A stretch of 64,000 nucleotides of DNA from Luzula sylvatica (taxonomy: Eukaryota; Streptophyta; Magnoliopsida; Poales; Juncaceae): positions 23,410,356 to 23,474,355 of the forward strand of contig OX326956.1 in NCBI GenBank assembly GCA_946800325.1. Reading direction: 5' to 3'. Positions 24,141-36,038 of the stretch are shown one piece after another. The notes beneath the pieces are model-generated. The model was not told where the DNA came from. It saw only the letters and a list, made by a program, of their open reading frames with translations, and made no database searches. The position numbers and the translations under genes are program-made. Every line of letters begins with the position of its first letter. Position 1 is the stretch's first letter.

Positions 24141-26384
24141 GATTTAAATATTTAAGGGTTTACATGATATTTTTACTTTTGCTAAGGTATACATAGTATT
24201 TTGATATTTTGGAGGGTACATATGAAACTATGTCCAAAAGAAAAACCAAAATAAAAAGGTCAAATAACTTAATGCTCCTTGGTGCTTTCTATTTTCATAA
24301 AGCATACAAAAGCCAAAAGTATATATGTAACTCTCATGATTAATTCCTTTTTGTAGTTGATTTACCATTACAATGTTGCAAATCATGCAATTTAAAAGCT
24401 AGTTAACAAAAAAGTGTTAATTTGTACTAATATTTAGATGCTTGAGGTCCACCTAAATATTTTTATTGTATATTATCATTGTATCAAAATATTTATTGAT
24501 TCATCGGGTTTAAGATCGTTTTTCGACCGATTTTTATTTACATCCCAATCTTGTGCGAACAAAAAAAAACCCTAAATCGATAACTTTGTACGTATTTTAC
24601 AACATTGCTTACTCGTAGTCGTAGATGAAAATGTTGTACCCAAAAAATACTCATGAAGATTAATTCTTTTCATTAATACTAAGCCAAAACAAGTGCTTTG
24701 AAATGAACACTCTTGTACCCCCACGCTATAATGTTCATACTTTATATTGTCTAGGAGCAATACTACAAAGTCTACTGTCAATATACAATCTTGGGTCCGA
24801 ATTTCCAAACTGAATCCAATGCATCACTTGTTTACTATTATCAAGCACATCAATTACACACTTTCAACTCTATTTAATTCATCATGTGCCCTAGTAGGTA
24901 ATATGTATTGCCCATCTCCTGTTTAACACCCTCCAATTAACTCTTATTAACTATTTTTCCCATCATTATGACCAATGTTGTAAATAACATTTAGTATTTA
25001 GTATGATTTATTATTTTTTTTGTAGCGAATTGCGTATAGCTGATGCTATAACAACGCAACATATTCAAAGATGAACTATTTTTCTAATTATTTTTCTTTC
25101 AACGTACAAAACTAATAAATATTTTATATTATGTACCACAATGTATATTATAAAATAATATCCTGAAATATTTCGTTCACGAAGATTCAAAGATGAACCA
25201 TTTTTCTAATTTTTCTTGAATTTTTTTTTAATTAATTTACTTTTTTCAGGTGGCCAATTCAAAAAGTTCATCAAGACTTTAAAAACGCAATAAAACTGCA
25301 GTGTACAACGTTTAGCATCCAAACAACGTTATATCGTGATATAGCGGTGTTACAGCGAGATATTTGCAAACATGCTAATGACATATAATGACCAAAATAA
25401 TTAGCTATTCATGATTAATCCAAAGTATTAACAACAAAGGTTTATCCGGCAAGAGAATAACTAGCACGTGATTGGTCAAGTCAGGATGATTAGAGACAGT
25501 GATGATAAGCCAAAGCATAATATTGTTTTCTTTATGATGGTGTTAATAAAGCAAAGCAATAAACATAGTTAAAAAAAATGGATACATTGAAGAGATAAAG
25601 AGGTAGGGCCAAATCCACATGCAGAAAAGCCAAGGCCCACGTTGGCCTCGGTGGGGCATTTGTCAATCCCCAAAGCTACCCTTGCATTTGCACTTAATTT
25701 TGCATCCATCTCTTCAGCTTCACCGCCACCACCACATCCTGTCCTGTCCATTGTTTGAATGGAGAAGAATTGGGTTTAGGTCTTAGTGGTGGGTCAATAA
25801 TATTTGTTTAGGTCGAATTACTGACATTGTGACATTGCACCTTAGTTTAAGCAACCATTTTCAGTCTTTCAGGGTTTATGACTTGTACGGTCGTTATTAA
25901 ATTATTTGGTATGTTAGGATCCGTGTTGTACGAATACGTCGATACAACAATACGTATCGGATATAGAATATGTCATTTTTACATATAATTTATGATACGA
26001 TACGAATACGAGTACGACGATCCGGATAAACACTATTTTTTTAAATATTCGCACAACATAGGTTAAGATTGAGTAGATGCCAATTTCTTAACAAATTTTT
26101 ATATCATTATTTTGATAGATTAGACGAAGGATAAAAAAAAAAAAATGCTCGTCACTATTGCAAGTAAAATATATTTTAGACCATGTTTTCTATGTCAGGT
26201 TTTTTTTATAAACAGAACATATATTTTACGAGTAAGAAATTTATTTAAGTTAGATGTAATACTGATATACAGTTAAGTATTTATGTAAGACATATATGTA
26301 TATCATGCATTTAAATATGATAATACTATTTTAGGTTTGTATGTACAAATAATTAATAAAAACATAATATTAATAAAATTCATG
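24141..26384. other. AT-rich intergenic DNA, no gene seen
   Basis: No splice-consistent coding series was found. A 60-codon minus frame at 25569-25751 is glycine-rich but has no domain or neighbouring exon. A block at 25920-26030 (GATACGATACGAATACGAGT) resembles the MITE at 58.1-58.5 kb. Confidence 0.35.
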
Positions 26385-26475
26385 TGTTATGAGACACAAA
26401 TGTGAGAGGGTTCGATCTTCATTGACACCAATAAATGAAGAACATATGAACATTCTTCATTTATAATAAAAAAAA
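26385..26475 (+). repeat. SINE-like repeat fragment, copy 3 (5' truncated)
   Basis: Contains TGTGTTATGAGACACAAATG, a B-box-like GAGGGTTCGATCTTC, and the tail GAACATTCTTCATTTATAAT followed by poly(A). It lacks the A-box head. It matches the other copies in order and orientation of blocks. Confidence 0.55.
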
Positions 26476-27579
26476 TATATTAATAAAACGAAATGAGGAG
26501 TTCTATCACCAACTTTTTCATAGGATGCTTTTGATATTTAACAATTAATTATATTTTTAAAAATATATATTATAAAATTTATTTTTTAGTATTCTTTTTT
26601 AATGAAGAACACAAATTTTCTATTTACCCACATTAATTGATAAATACACTTGAAACATTACAATAAATAATAATTAATTACCATATCTTTGAAAAAATAA
26701 GTATGATATGATTCCCCAAAAAATATTTATGTTTAAGTTGAGTCGTGTCAATCGAGTCATTTCGAGTTTCAACCTGACTCACAAGTCAAGCGCTGAATTT
26801 TACACAGTCTGTGTTAATAGTCAGTGAACTCGATATGTCAACAAGTGTAGTTAACTCTGCCAAGTTTTATTTTGGCTCGCTGAGCTTTGGAGTTATGTCT
26901 TGAATTCTCAACATACATCTTTCCGACATATTTTTTTGACTTTATTTTGTCGATGGGTGCTAGATCAAGCTCAACCAAACCGAATAAATTTTTCTCAAGT
27001 TAATTTGTTATTCATTTTTCTTAATTTTCATAAGTCGGAGAAGAACAATGTTTTTGAGTAATCATATGATCACATAAGCTAATCACAAACTTGAGATAAA
27101 TACGCAAGTTTGTATTTGATCTAAGATCCATACATGACTAATTAATATCACAATTTAGATATATATGTCACATTAGCGATCGATTTATGTGATCATACCA
27201 CAGGTCTTTTATTTGGGTATCTCAATCAAATCTATTTTGTTTTATTTATTTATTTTTCATAACTATCTACCAGATTGCATCTCAGCAAAGTCCTCTCCTC
27301 TCCTAAACTCAACCCCACCTCTCTTATTTTCCCAATTTCCAAATATAAACCCCAAATTATTGATCATTTTTCTCCATTACAAACAACCTCCTTGCAACAA
27401 TTTTCTCAACTTTTCATTATTTTATTCCCTCTCCTCTCCCACATAACCCCAAAAAGGAAATATAAGAACTTCAAAAACAGAGAAAGAAATATAAAGATAA
27501 AAGAAAAAGGCTGAGGAAACAGAGCTACTAGTTCTCATCTCAGATCTACTCTACTTGTTCTCTTGCCCCCGTTTCAAGG

Positions 27580-27581
<2 letters not shown>
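26476..27581. other. Intergenic DNA and upstream region of the NT-C2 gene
   Basis: AT-rich to about 27270, then C-rich and pyrimidine-rich (CCTCTCCTAAACTCAACCCC), which probably marks the promoter/5' leader of the gene that begins at 27907. No confident TATA box was chosen. Short open frames here lack domains. Confidence 0.35.
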
Positions 27582-27621
<40 letters not shown>

Positions 27622-27670
27622 CGTTTGTGTATGGTAGTGTGCTAACAACTGGTACATAACTACTACCACT

Positions 27671-27720
<50 letters not shown>
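27582..27720 (+). repeat. Two CT microsatellites in the 5' leader of the NT-C2 gene
   Basis: (CT)n runs occur at about 27582-27616 and 27672-27719, separated by about 55 bp. Pyrimidine-rich stretches in plant 5' untranslated leaders are common and can affect expression. That role is inference here. Confidence 0.75.
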
Positions 27721-27722
<2 letters not shown>

Positions 27723-27906
27723 CTCTTCCACCGCTTTCTTTGGCTCGGAAAGTATCTTAGTGGTACTTGGGATTTTGGTTTTTTTGCTGTTTTCTAGAAC
27801 TGAGATGCAATAAAGCATACCACATTGTGCCGGAAGAGTCTAATGAGTGGGACCCATCACTGAGAAGAGACATGAAAGCTTGAAACAGAGAAAAAATCAG
27901 ACGAAA

Positions 27907-30900
27907 ATGTTTAAATCATCTAGATGGAGGAGTGAGAAGACCAAGATCAAAGCAGTTTTCAAGTTCCATTTCCAAATCTCTCAGGTACCAATCCAAAGCT
28001 CCCAGATTCAAATCCAATTTTCTTTTTTAAAACATGAATTTGAATTCAAACCCTTTTTATGGTGTTCTTCTTTCAGGTTCCGAAATCAGGATGGGAGACA
28101 CTAATGGTTGTGTTGGTACCGACCGATTTGGGTCGACCAACTGTTCGATCCGAGAAAATCAGCACAACCGATAATGGTTCGTGTCGTTGGATCAATCCAG
28201 TTTACGAGACTGTTAAGCTCACCCGTGATGCGAAAACCAGCAAAGTTACTGACAAGTTGTACCAATTTATAATCTCTGCCTCTGTAAGTACAAAAAAAAT
28301 TAATTTAATATATTTCGCAACTTTGTTCTAGAAATTTTCATATTGGAAAATTGATTTTTTGTTTTCCTTTATTTCGGTGATTTTAATTGAAGGGATCAAG
28401 CAAAGGTGGAATTTTGGGAGAAGTTAACATTAATTTGGGGAATTATTGGGAGGCCTTTAAGCCATGTAATGTAACTCTAGCTCTGAAAGGAAATTCTGGA
28501 GCGTTTTTGCAGGTGATTTTTTTTCATTTCGAACCCCACACATTACCCTAATTTGCAAATCACACCGAATTTCTCTTACTGTGATAATGTCATCACAGGA
28601 TTCCTCATACCTTAATAGTAAATGATCATGCACACAATAAATACTGCATTTATTTCATTTTCCTAACTACAATAAACTTATTTCATTTCATATATATTTT
28701 TTGTTTTTTTAGGCTGATAATTTCTTTGTATTAAATTTGACAGGTTACCATACAAAGATTGGTTGGTGATGATGATGCTAGGTGAGAGCTTTGCTTTGAC
28801 TTAATTATTAGTCACTAATTTTCATTATCTGTTAAGATATTTATTTATTCACGTACATTATTTAATCAATTTGTTAATTAATTAATTAGGGTGGGTATCG
28901 AAAAAGGAGAAATGACAATAAAGCCCCATAGAAAAACATTGCAGAGTCAACTTAGTAATGGTGATGATGAAGAGACCCAGAAGGGTAAAAATGGAATTAT
29001 CTCGAATGAAGTAAGCTTAGATTCAATATATTGTTTATTACTAATTAAAACCTAGTTAATATTTCTAGAGAGAGAAAGAAAGAATGCTAATAGTAGATCA
29101 TTGACCAAGACCAACTTTTTTTTTTTTTTTTTAATTTTTTGACAGGAGGGTTCTGATTTAAATAATAAACGAACTCCGATTAAATTTGCATCAAGTCGAA
29201 ATCTCCCTCTCATATCCGAATCCAACGGCCTGAAGAAATCACACAGTTTTGATGCGATCTCAGCCTCTGATTCGGACAACAATAGCTCGGGCCGATTCTC
29301 TCTCACTCCAAGAGATAGAGAAAACAGTAATACTTTTTAACAGATCTTTTGCAAAAGGCCCCTACATCATTAATAATTAATATATTTAACCACATTTTGA
29401 AATTATTGTTTTAGGTTTGATGAGTAATGCGAGTTATGTGTCGCCTTTAAGTCAAATTGTGACTCCGCAAAAAACACTTGCGAGTTCTGATGACTGGTCG
29501 ACTAGTAATTCTGGGGAGGCGTCAGAAGAAAATGTGGATAAATTGCGAAGCGATGTTGTTTCTCTCTCTAGAAAAGCTGACATGTCTGAGCTCGAATTAC
29601 AGACACTCAGAAAGCAAGTTGTGAAGGAGAGTCGAAGAGCTCAAGATTTGTTCAAGGAGATAAACGTGTTAAAGGAGGAGAGAGATAGGTTTAGGCGAGA
29701 ATGCGAGGAGTTGAAGAGAGAGAAGAAAGTTAGAGGTGGTGGTGGTGAGGTTCACGAGGGGTATGATGGTAATTTGGTTGACGAGATGAAGAATGAGTTG
29801 AGTTTGGAGAGGAGTACTAATATGAATTTGAGATTACAATTAGAGAAATTGCAAGAGTCTAATTCTGAGTTGCTTTACGAGATTAAAGATTTGGAAGAGA
29901 TTGTAGAGGGGAAAGAGAAAGAAATTTCACTTTTGAAAGTGGATCCGGGTCGTAATTTCGAAACAAGATCCTATAAGGAGAACGGAGAAGAGATGATCGA
30001 GGGAGATCAGAATGGAGGGGTCCACTCGAAGTATGAAATGGAGAGGAGTATTATAGAGTTGAGTAGCGAGCTAGATTTGTATAAGAAAGATAGGGAGGAC
30101 ATGGAGATGCAAATGGAGCAATTAGCTCTAGATTATGAGATTATGAAACAAGAAAATCATGATTTATCTTCTAAACTCGAACAAATTCAATTGAGAGAGC
30201 AATTAAGAATGCAATATGAATGCTCGGCTCACTTGGCGGTTATTAGTGATTTGGAGACTCATGTGGAGAATTTAGAGAGAGAAATTAGAGAGCAATATGA
30301 GGATTTTGAGAGAGAATTTAGGGCTTTAATGGATCAAAAGGTCAAGGAGGAAAAGAGAGCGATTAAAGCTGAGGAGGAGTTGAGAGAATCGAGATGGAGA
30401 ATTAATGAACGGGGAGAGAAGCTTCAAGATGAGTTCAAGAGTCTTTATACTCAAGTCACTTCGATTTTTGATTCGAATGAGAAAATGGTTTTGGAGTTGA
30501 GGAAGGAAGTGAATGAGTTGAAACTTCGAAAAAGAGAGATCGAAGAGAAATTGGAGAAAAATAAAGAAGGATATCAAGTCAAAATACAACAATTGTTTAG
30601 CTTGGTCGAGTTCAAATCTAAGGAGATTGATGAATTGGGGGCGGAATTGAAAAGAAAAAATCAAGAATTTGAAGATTTGAAGAAATTGGATGAGGAGAAA
30701 TTGAAGGATTTGAGAGAGGAGATGATCCGTGTGCAAAATGAAACAAAGAGGATTGGAAGGGAGAAAATGGAGACGTTGTTGGGTGAAATGGAGAGTTTAG
30801 AGGCATTAAATGATGAAAATGAAAATGCTATAAAAGATAAAAGTTCGAAAATAGAGATGCTTGAAAAAGAAATGGAGGATTTGAAAGAGGACATGAAGAG

Positions 30901-31428
30901 TGAGAAAGAGATGAGCGTTGCGAATTTAAGAAATGAGATAGAATCTCTCAAAGCTCAATGTAATTCGTTGGAGAATTCATTATCCATGATGAAACTAGAA
31001 AAAGAAAATCTCGTAAGTTTACAAGTTAATTTTATTAATATAGTTTGATTTTATTATTTATCTTTTGGTAACATAAACATTTTGCAAATTTTGCAGGAAA
31101 ATATGGAGTTGATTAATTCACGCAATTCTCAAGGGATAAACTCTAAGGTGAGGAGCAACGCTCTATATATTAAACAAATTTCTTAATGTAATAAACTAAT
31201 TCGCGCGATAATTTTGCTGCACAGGGAAATGGAGATCACAACGTTAAATTGGATCAAGTATTAAATGAGATGGAAGTAATGAAAGAAAAAAACGAGTTAA
31301 TGGAGGAAGAATTGAAAGAGATGCAAGAGAGATATTCAGAAATTAGTTTGAAATTTGCAGAAGTTGAAGGAGAAAGACAACAACTTGTCATGACGATTCG
31401 ATCTCTCAGAAATGCTTTGAAAAACTAA
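27907..31428 (+). CDS. NT-C2 domain and coiled-coil protein (myosin-heavy-chain-related family)
   Basis: Nine coding exons: 27907-27984, 28077-28283, 28393-28512, 28744-28781, 28890-29010, 29146-29326, 29415-31012, 31097-31147 and 31225-31428. All sites are GT-AG and the phases agree, giving 865 residues. The N-terminus (MFKSSRWRSEKTKIKAVFKF, then VPTDLGRPTVRSEK and WINPVYETVKL) is the NT-C2 (EEIG1/EHBP1-type) domain, about residues 1-145, expected to bind membrane or partners. A low-complexity serine-rich linker follows. Residues ~230-865 are almost all heptad-like charged sequence, a long coiled coil. Length and layout match Arabidopsis myosin-heavy-chain-related proteins such as At5g52280 and At1g63300. 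It is not a motor: no ATPase head is present. The exact cellular role is not established from sequence. Confidence 0.9.
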
Positions 31429-32636
31429 AAAAAGGAATTAATAAGACGATATGTTTTGAGTATTAATTGTTGTATGTATAGGCAAGGAGCTGGAGTGGAC
31501 GGTCCATTTCGGGACTTGCAAGGTCAGGTCAATTCATAGGGTGATGATATTAATAACATATATGTAGATTTTAGATTTTCTTTTTCTTTTTTGGTTGTTT
31601 TTTTTGGTTTGTTTGGCATGTGTTTGAGGTTTTATTTTTCAAAAGCAATGTGTAATTCTAGTTGCATTTGATCGAGTGGTGAAGTGAAACTGACAATGTT
31701 GTTTAAGTGTGTATTTGTTCATGAACGAGTTTGTATAGCACGGTACCGATACTGGTACACATCGAAGCTCTGACAAAACAGGAAAAATATATCATATCAA
31801 AGCTTAGAAAACTGAAAAATAAGAAAGAAAAAAACCAAACAAGATCCAGTGTCAAACATAATTGTTATTTCAAAAATCGGCAAATCATCGTCACTTTTTC
31901 TACTTGTCATCCTTCATCACAGACAGTTCGAAGAGCCATGGATGGCTCGGGCTTTTGATGATTTCAGTGCCGGAACTAGGACAACTTATTTCATCATCCA
32001 AGGTACGAATGTTATCGGGTACAAATACGTTACAAATTCTTTTTTATTATTAAAACATATATTATGAGACAACAATAAAAATATATATTTTAATTATCAC
32101 ACACACGAGACGAACAATTTATACTATTATATTAAAATAGATTTATTGTTGACTAGAAATAATTATTTTTTCAAGAACCGAGTTAGATTCAACTCGAACT
32201 GAACTCAATATTCTTTCGAACTGAATTAGCTTGGTTCAATTTGATCAACTCTCAGGGTTATCCGTTCCGATAACATCCGAACCTCTTATATAACCGCAAC
32301 TATGTAAAGTCTACCAAATAACGTAAATCGAAAACATGTCTCACAATTTAACGCCTCATGCACCCGTGTACTTAATTCATGCCGAATCAATGCCGCGCTA
32401 ATATCATCTTTGTGTAACATGAAGTTTTAATTTGCCAAAATTGTTCAAAATATCTAATGTTGCCCAATTTAAAGTCCTATATTCTTTTGCCAAGAAATCT
32501 CTCTCTTTTCTTAATGAGATCAAGGAGAGAATGATCACACCTCAATGTTCTTATCTAAAAAAATACATTCTTTGAGTATATTTATCCAGAAAAACTACAT
32601 TTGAGTTCCTAACGTAAAATATGTGAATTAAATATT
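31429..32636. other. 3' flank of the NT-C2 gene and intergenic DNA
   Basis: The first ~250 bp are the probable 3' untranslated region, with a T-rich stretch at 31570-31640. Beyond that no open frame with a domain is visible. Confidence 0.35.
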
Positions 32637-33190
32637 GAGTGATGATATACATCCTCCTTAAAATCCACTAGGATGATTGATGTGTTGACACCGAATTAAA
32701 TGTAGTGGTAAATCAAGATCATTTAATTTTTGCCATTTTATATAGAAAAAGAAGGGGGGAAAAATTCACTGTTTCACACATCATTAATTTATTTAATATT
32801 TTTAATAAGTTTGTTTACCACCATCTATAATTAATCAAATTCAAATATATAAATTTAGAAAATAACTTATTGGACTGAATTAATATATCATTTAGCATGT
32901 GTTAAACGGATACACATGAATAAAACTATCATAAAAAATAAACAAAAATATAACAAATAAAATAAAAATAATTATTTCGCAAAAATAAGTAAAATAAAAA
33001 TGAAAATATTTTACTTTTAAAAAAGATTGAAAATAAAATAATAAAAAATTATTCAAATAAATATGACTTTTCATGTATCAAATTAAATATAATAAAAATA
33101 TTAAATAAAACAAATCATGTTTTAATAATTTAGTTTACCACCTAATCAATGTGATTTCCCATCTAATTAATACTGTTTGCCACCTAATTA
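32637..33190. repeat. AT-rich dispersed repeat, copy 1 of a direct pair
   Basis: Aligns with 34303-34855 in the same orientation over about 550 bp. Shared strings include TTGATGTGTTGACA, CATGTGTTAAACGGATACAC and TTTACCACCATCTATAATTA. Its right end carries three to four short tandem units of the type TTACCACCTAATTAATG. There are no coding features or clear inverted ends, so the family is unassigned. Confidence 0.7.
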
Positions 33191-33261
33191 ATACGATTTG
33201 TCATCTATTATGATTTATGATTTAAAATATTGAGCATTCAATGTATTTATTAACAATCTTA

Positions 33262-33368
33262 AAATTCATGTGTTGTGAGAGGTTGTGGGTTTCGATCCTC
33301 ATTGACATCAATGGATGGAGAACATATAAGCCTTCTCCATTTATTAAAAAAAAAAAAAAAAAAAAAAA
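33262..33368 (+). repeat. SINE-like repeat fragment, copy 4, with long poly(A)
   Basis: Contains TTCATGTGTTGTGAGAGGTT, a B-box-like GTGGGTTTCGATCCTC, ATCAATGGATGGAGAACATA and the tail GCCTTCTCCATTTATT, followed by about 24 A. It is 5' truncated. The long uninterrupted A run suggests a fairly young insertion. Confidence 0.65.
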
Positions 33369-33762
33369 GCATAATATTCCTTATGCTGACGCATCAAAAA
33401 AAATTTGGATGAAATTGACGGGAATAGCATAATATTCCTTTAATTATTATTATGTTCGTGACTATCATCATCCCTATTAATGGGCCATTAATTGTGCTGC
33501 TCGTGATAAAATGCGTGGACCTGGTGTTTAATTGAATATTAGAACTACAATACTCAATTAAATTTTCACTGTTTTTTTTATTGATTTTGTTTACTAATTT
33601 TGACTGATAATTAATGTTAAATAAATTAGTTTCCAGGGACTTAATTGTGAATGCAAGGATGGTTAATTTCCAGGGATTTAATTGCAAATGGAAGGATGTG
33701 CAAGTTTTGTCTTATTTTTAAGTTAACTGTTGTATTGATTTTGAATTAATTGTTAACAATAA

Positions 33763-33931
33763 TATTAGGCACCTAAATTTTGCACCTATATTTTATCTAG
33801 AAGTCTACGTGACAAATCACAGTGCATCCACGTCAAATTTTTAAAAGAAAAATACATTATGGAAGTTCCAAATTTAATCGCTACATGTATTTCTAGGTGC
33901 AAATCTAGATAAAAATTCTAAGTGCCTATCA
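33763..33931. repeat. Possible short MITE with TAGGCAC ends
   Basis: The left end TTAGGCACCTAAATTTTGCA and the right end (CTAGGTGCAAATCTAG through AGTGCCTA) are inverted relative to each other over roughly 35 bp, with internal shuffling. Total length is about 170 bp. I could not confirm a target-site duplication. Confidence 0.4.
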
Positions 33932-34302
33932 TTATTGAATTGTTAATTGGATCGGCAAGAATATTTTCAGATAATTAATGTAAATTTTGAATAAGTGGAT
34001 TTTGAATTAACTGTTAATTTATGTATCTATTTATTTTAAATTAATTGTTAATTGTTAATATGAATTAATTAAGTTACCCAAAATATGTTAATATGATTAA
34101 ATGAATTAATTACCAAAGTGTCATGTTATTAATCGAGCTGTAATTACGATTAAGTATGGCACGATAACTTGATGGTTAATTACTAATTAATTGATTTTTA
34201 ATTGAGATATAATTGACTGTCAAATTGACCAACAAATTGAAATATAAATAAACAAAGAAGTTAAGAAATTTATACATAACAATTATCATAGTTAAGAATA
34301 GA

Positions 34303-34855
34303 GTGGTGATGCATGTCCTCCTTAAAATTTCATAAATTGATTGATGTGTTGACATCTATATTAATGATGATGGTAAACCATGAATATTTATTTTTTCCCA
34401 TCATATATAAGAAAAGAAGGCAAAAAAAATTCACCGTTTCATACATCATTATTTATTTAATATTTTTAACAACTTTGTTTACCACCATCTATAATTAATG
34501 AAATTTAAATCTATAAATTTGGAAAATAAGTTATTGGACTAAACTAATATATCATTTAACATGTGTTAAACGGATACACATGAATAAAACCATCGTAAAA
34601 AATAAACAAAAATATAATAATGAAAATAATAATTTCGCAAAAATTAGAATATAAAAATGAAAATATATTTTTTAAAAAAATATTGAAAATAAAATAATAA
34701 AAATTTGTTTAAATAAATCTAACTTATCATTTGTTAAATTAAATATAATAAAAATATTAAATAAAGCAAATTATTTTTTAATAATTTGATTTACCACCTA
34801 ATTAATGTGGTTTACCACCTAATAAATACAATTTGTCACATAATTTTAAGATTGT
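34303..34855. repeat. AT-rich dispersed repeat, copy 2 of a direct pair
   Basis: Second copy of the 32637-33190 repeat, lying 1.67 kb downstream in the same orientation with scattered substitutions and small indels. The level of divergence suggests either separate insertions or an old duplication. Confidence 0.7.
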
Positions 34856-35870
34856 TAATATACCGTAATTGAAAAGTTAAGCAAGCAAATAGTGTTATTC
34901 ATATGTTAATTAAGTTAATTATTGAATGTATAATTAATTTTATTATTTTAATTATATATTAATTATTTTGTTAATTAATTGAATAGTGTAATTATTGTTA
35001 ATTAATTGGATTAACTGTTGATTGGAAGCATTGTTAATTGGAAGAGAAAAATTTGGAGACAAATAGGGTGCATGGATTAACCAGCATGACAGTTATTCAA
35101 TCATCAATGTGGGGGAGAATTTCAGGGCATAGTATAATTTCCCTTATATATTTAGGGGAAATATGTCAGGCCCCAAATCTCATTCATACACATTTGATAC
35201 GTTAATCGAGGATATGTAAAATGAATTGATTAAATGTTTGATTGAATTAATTTATTTAATCATTGATTTAACATCTAATTAATCCATTTAAACATCCTCG
35301 ACTGACGAACAAAATGTTTAAGTGAGGTAGCGATGTGCCATATCAAACCCCATATATTTAGCCATCAAAACTCACTCCGTCATATTTGATGAGATCAGAA
35401 TGGAAAGAAGAGGTTAATGCCTTGCTTAATTAAGAGAAAATATACGATGTCTCACACATATTTATTTTTATTTTTGATATGTCAATCGAGAAAATTTAAT
35501 TGAACTGATTAGATTCATTAATTGATCAATTCAACTAATTTTGTTGATGATTAATCAATCCAATTAATTCTACCAATCATTCTTGATTAACACATCAAGA
35601 CACCCCGTTAATTAACTAGAGGGGCACATCATGAAGCCATCGAAAATATTTTTGCAAATCTCATTGGACAACTATAATTTTCCAAACAAATGTTATATGT
35701 TAAAATTTAAAAATTATCATAGAATTTTTTTTTATTTTTTGAAAGAGGTCGGCAAATTGCCGAGTTCAGTTCAATATATAGGAAGAGTCCTTTATATCAG
35801 GTATATGATTTTTTTTTTTGTTTTTGAAAGAGGTCGGCAAATTTTCCACCAACCTATGGAAGTAGAACCC
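34856..35870. other. AT-rich DNA upstream of the LTI65-like gene
   Basis: No gene seen. GAAAGAGGTCGGCAAAT occurs twice (about 35741 and 35826), a short local duplication just upstream of the ABRE-bearing promoter. Confidence 0.4.
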
Positions 35871-35979
35871 CCACGTGTCCCTCTACCGTACAGTTCTCGT
35901 CTCACAAGCCCCCGCGTGTACCCTGAGCTGGCCACGTCTCTTTTGCTCATGCTTTATCTTCCTCTTCACTTGTATTTAT
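35871..35979 (+). promoter_or_regulatory. ABA-response promoter elements of the LTI65-like gene
   Basis: CCACGTGTCC at 35871-35880 contains a full ABRE/G-box (ACGTGTC), the binding site of ABF/AREB bZIP factors. A CE3-like CGCGTGT lies at 35913-35919 and a further ACGT core (GCCACGTCTC) at 35931-35940. A possible TATA motif (TATTTATC) is at about 35973. The start codon follows at 36039. An ABRE paired with a coupling element is the known arrangement in ABA-induced RD29-type genes, so induction by ABA, drought or cold is a reasonable inference. Confidence 0.65.
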
Positions 35980-36038
35980 CTTCAATCAAATTACACTTAC
36001 TACTCAAATCTTCTCAAAGCTTTGTCGTACAGTATACA

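Noticed and set aside
25569..25751. 60-codon minus frame (MDRTGCGGGGEAEEM)
   Set aside because: Short, no domain, no splice partners or promoter evidence. GC content is only slightly raised.
30326..30951. Minus-strand frames rich in Phe, Leu and Ser inside the NT-C2 gene
   Set aside because: They are complements of Glu/Lys-rich coiled-coil codons. The plus-strand gene has consistent exons and family similarity.
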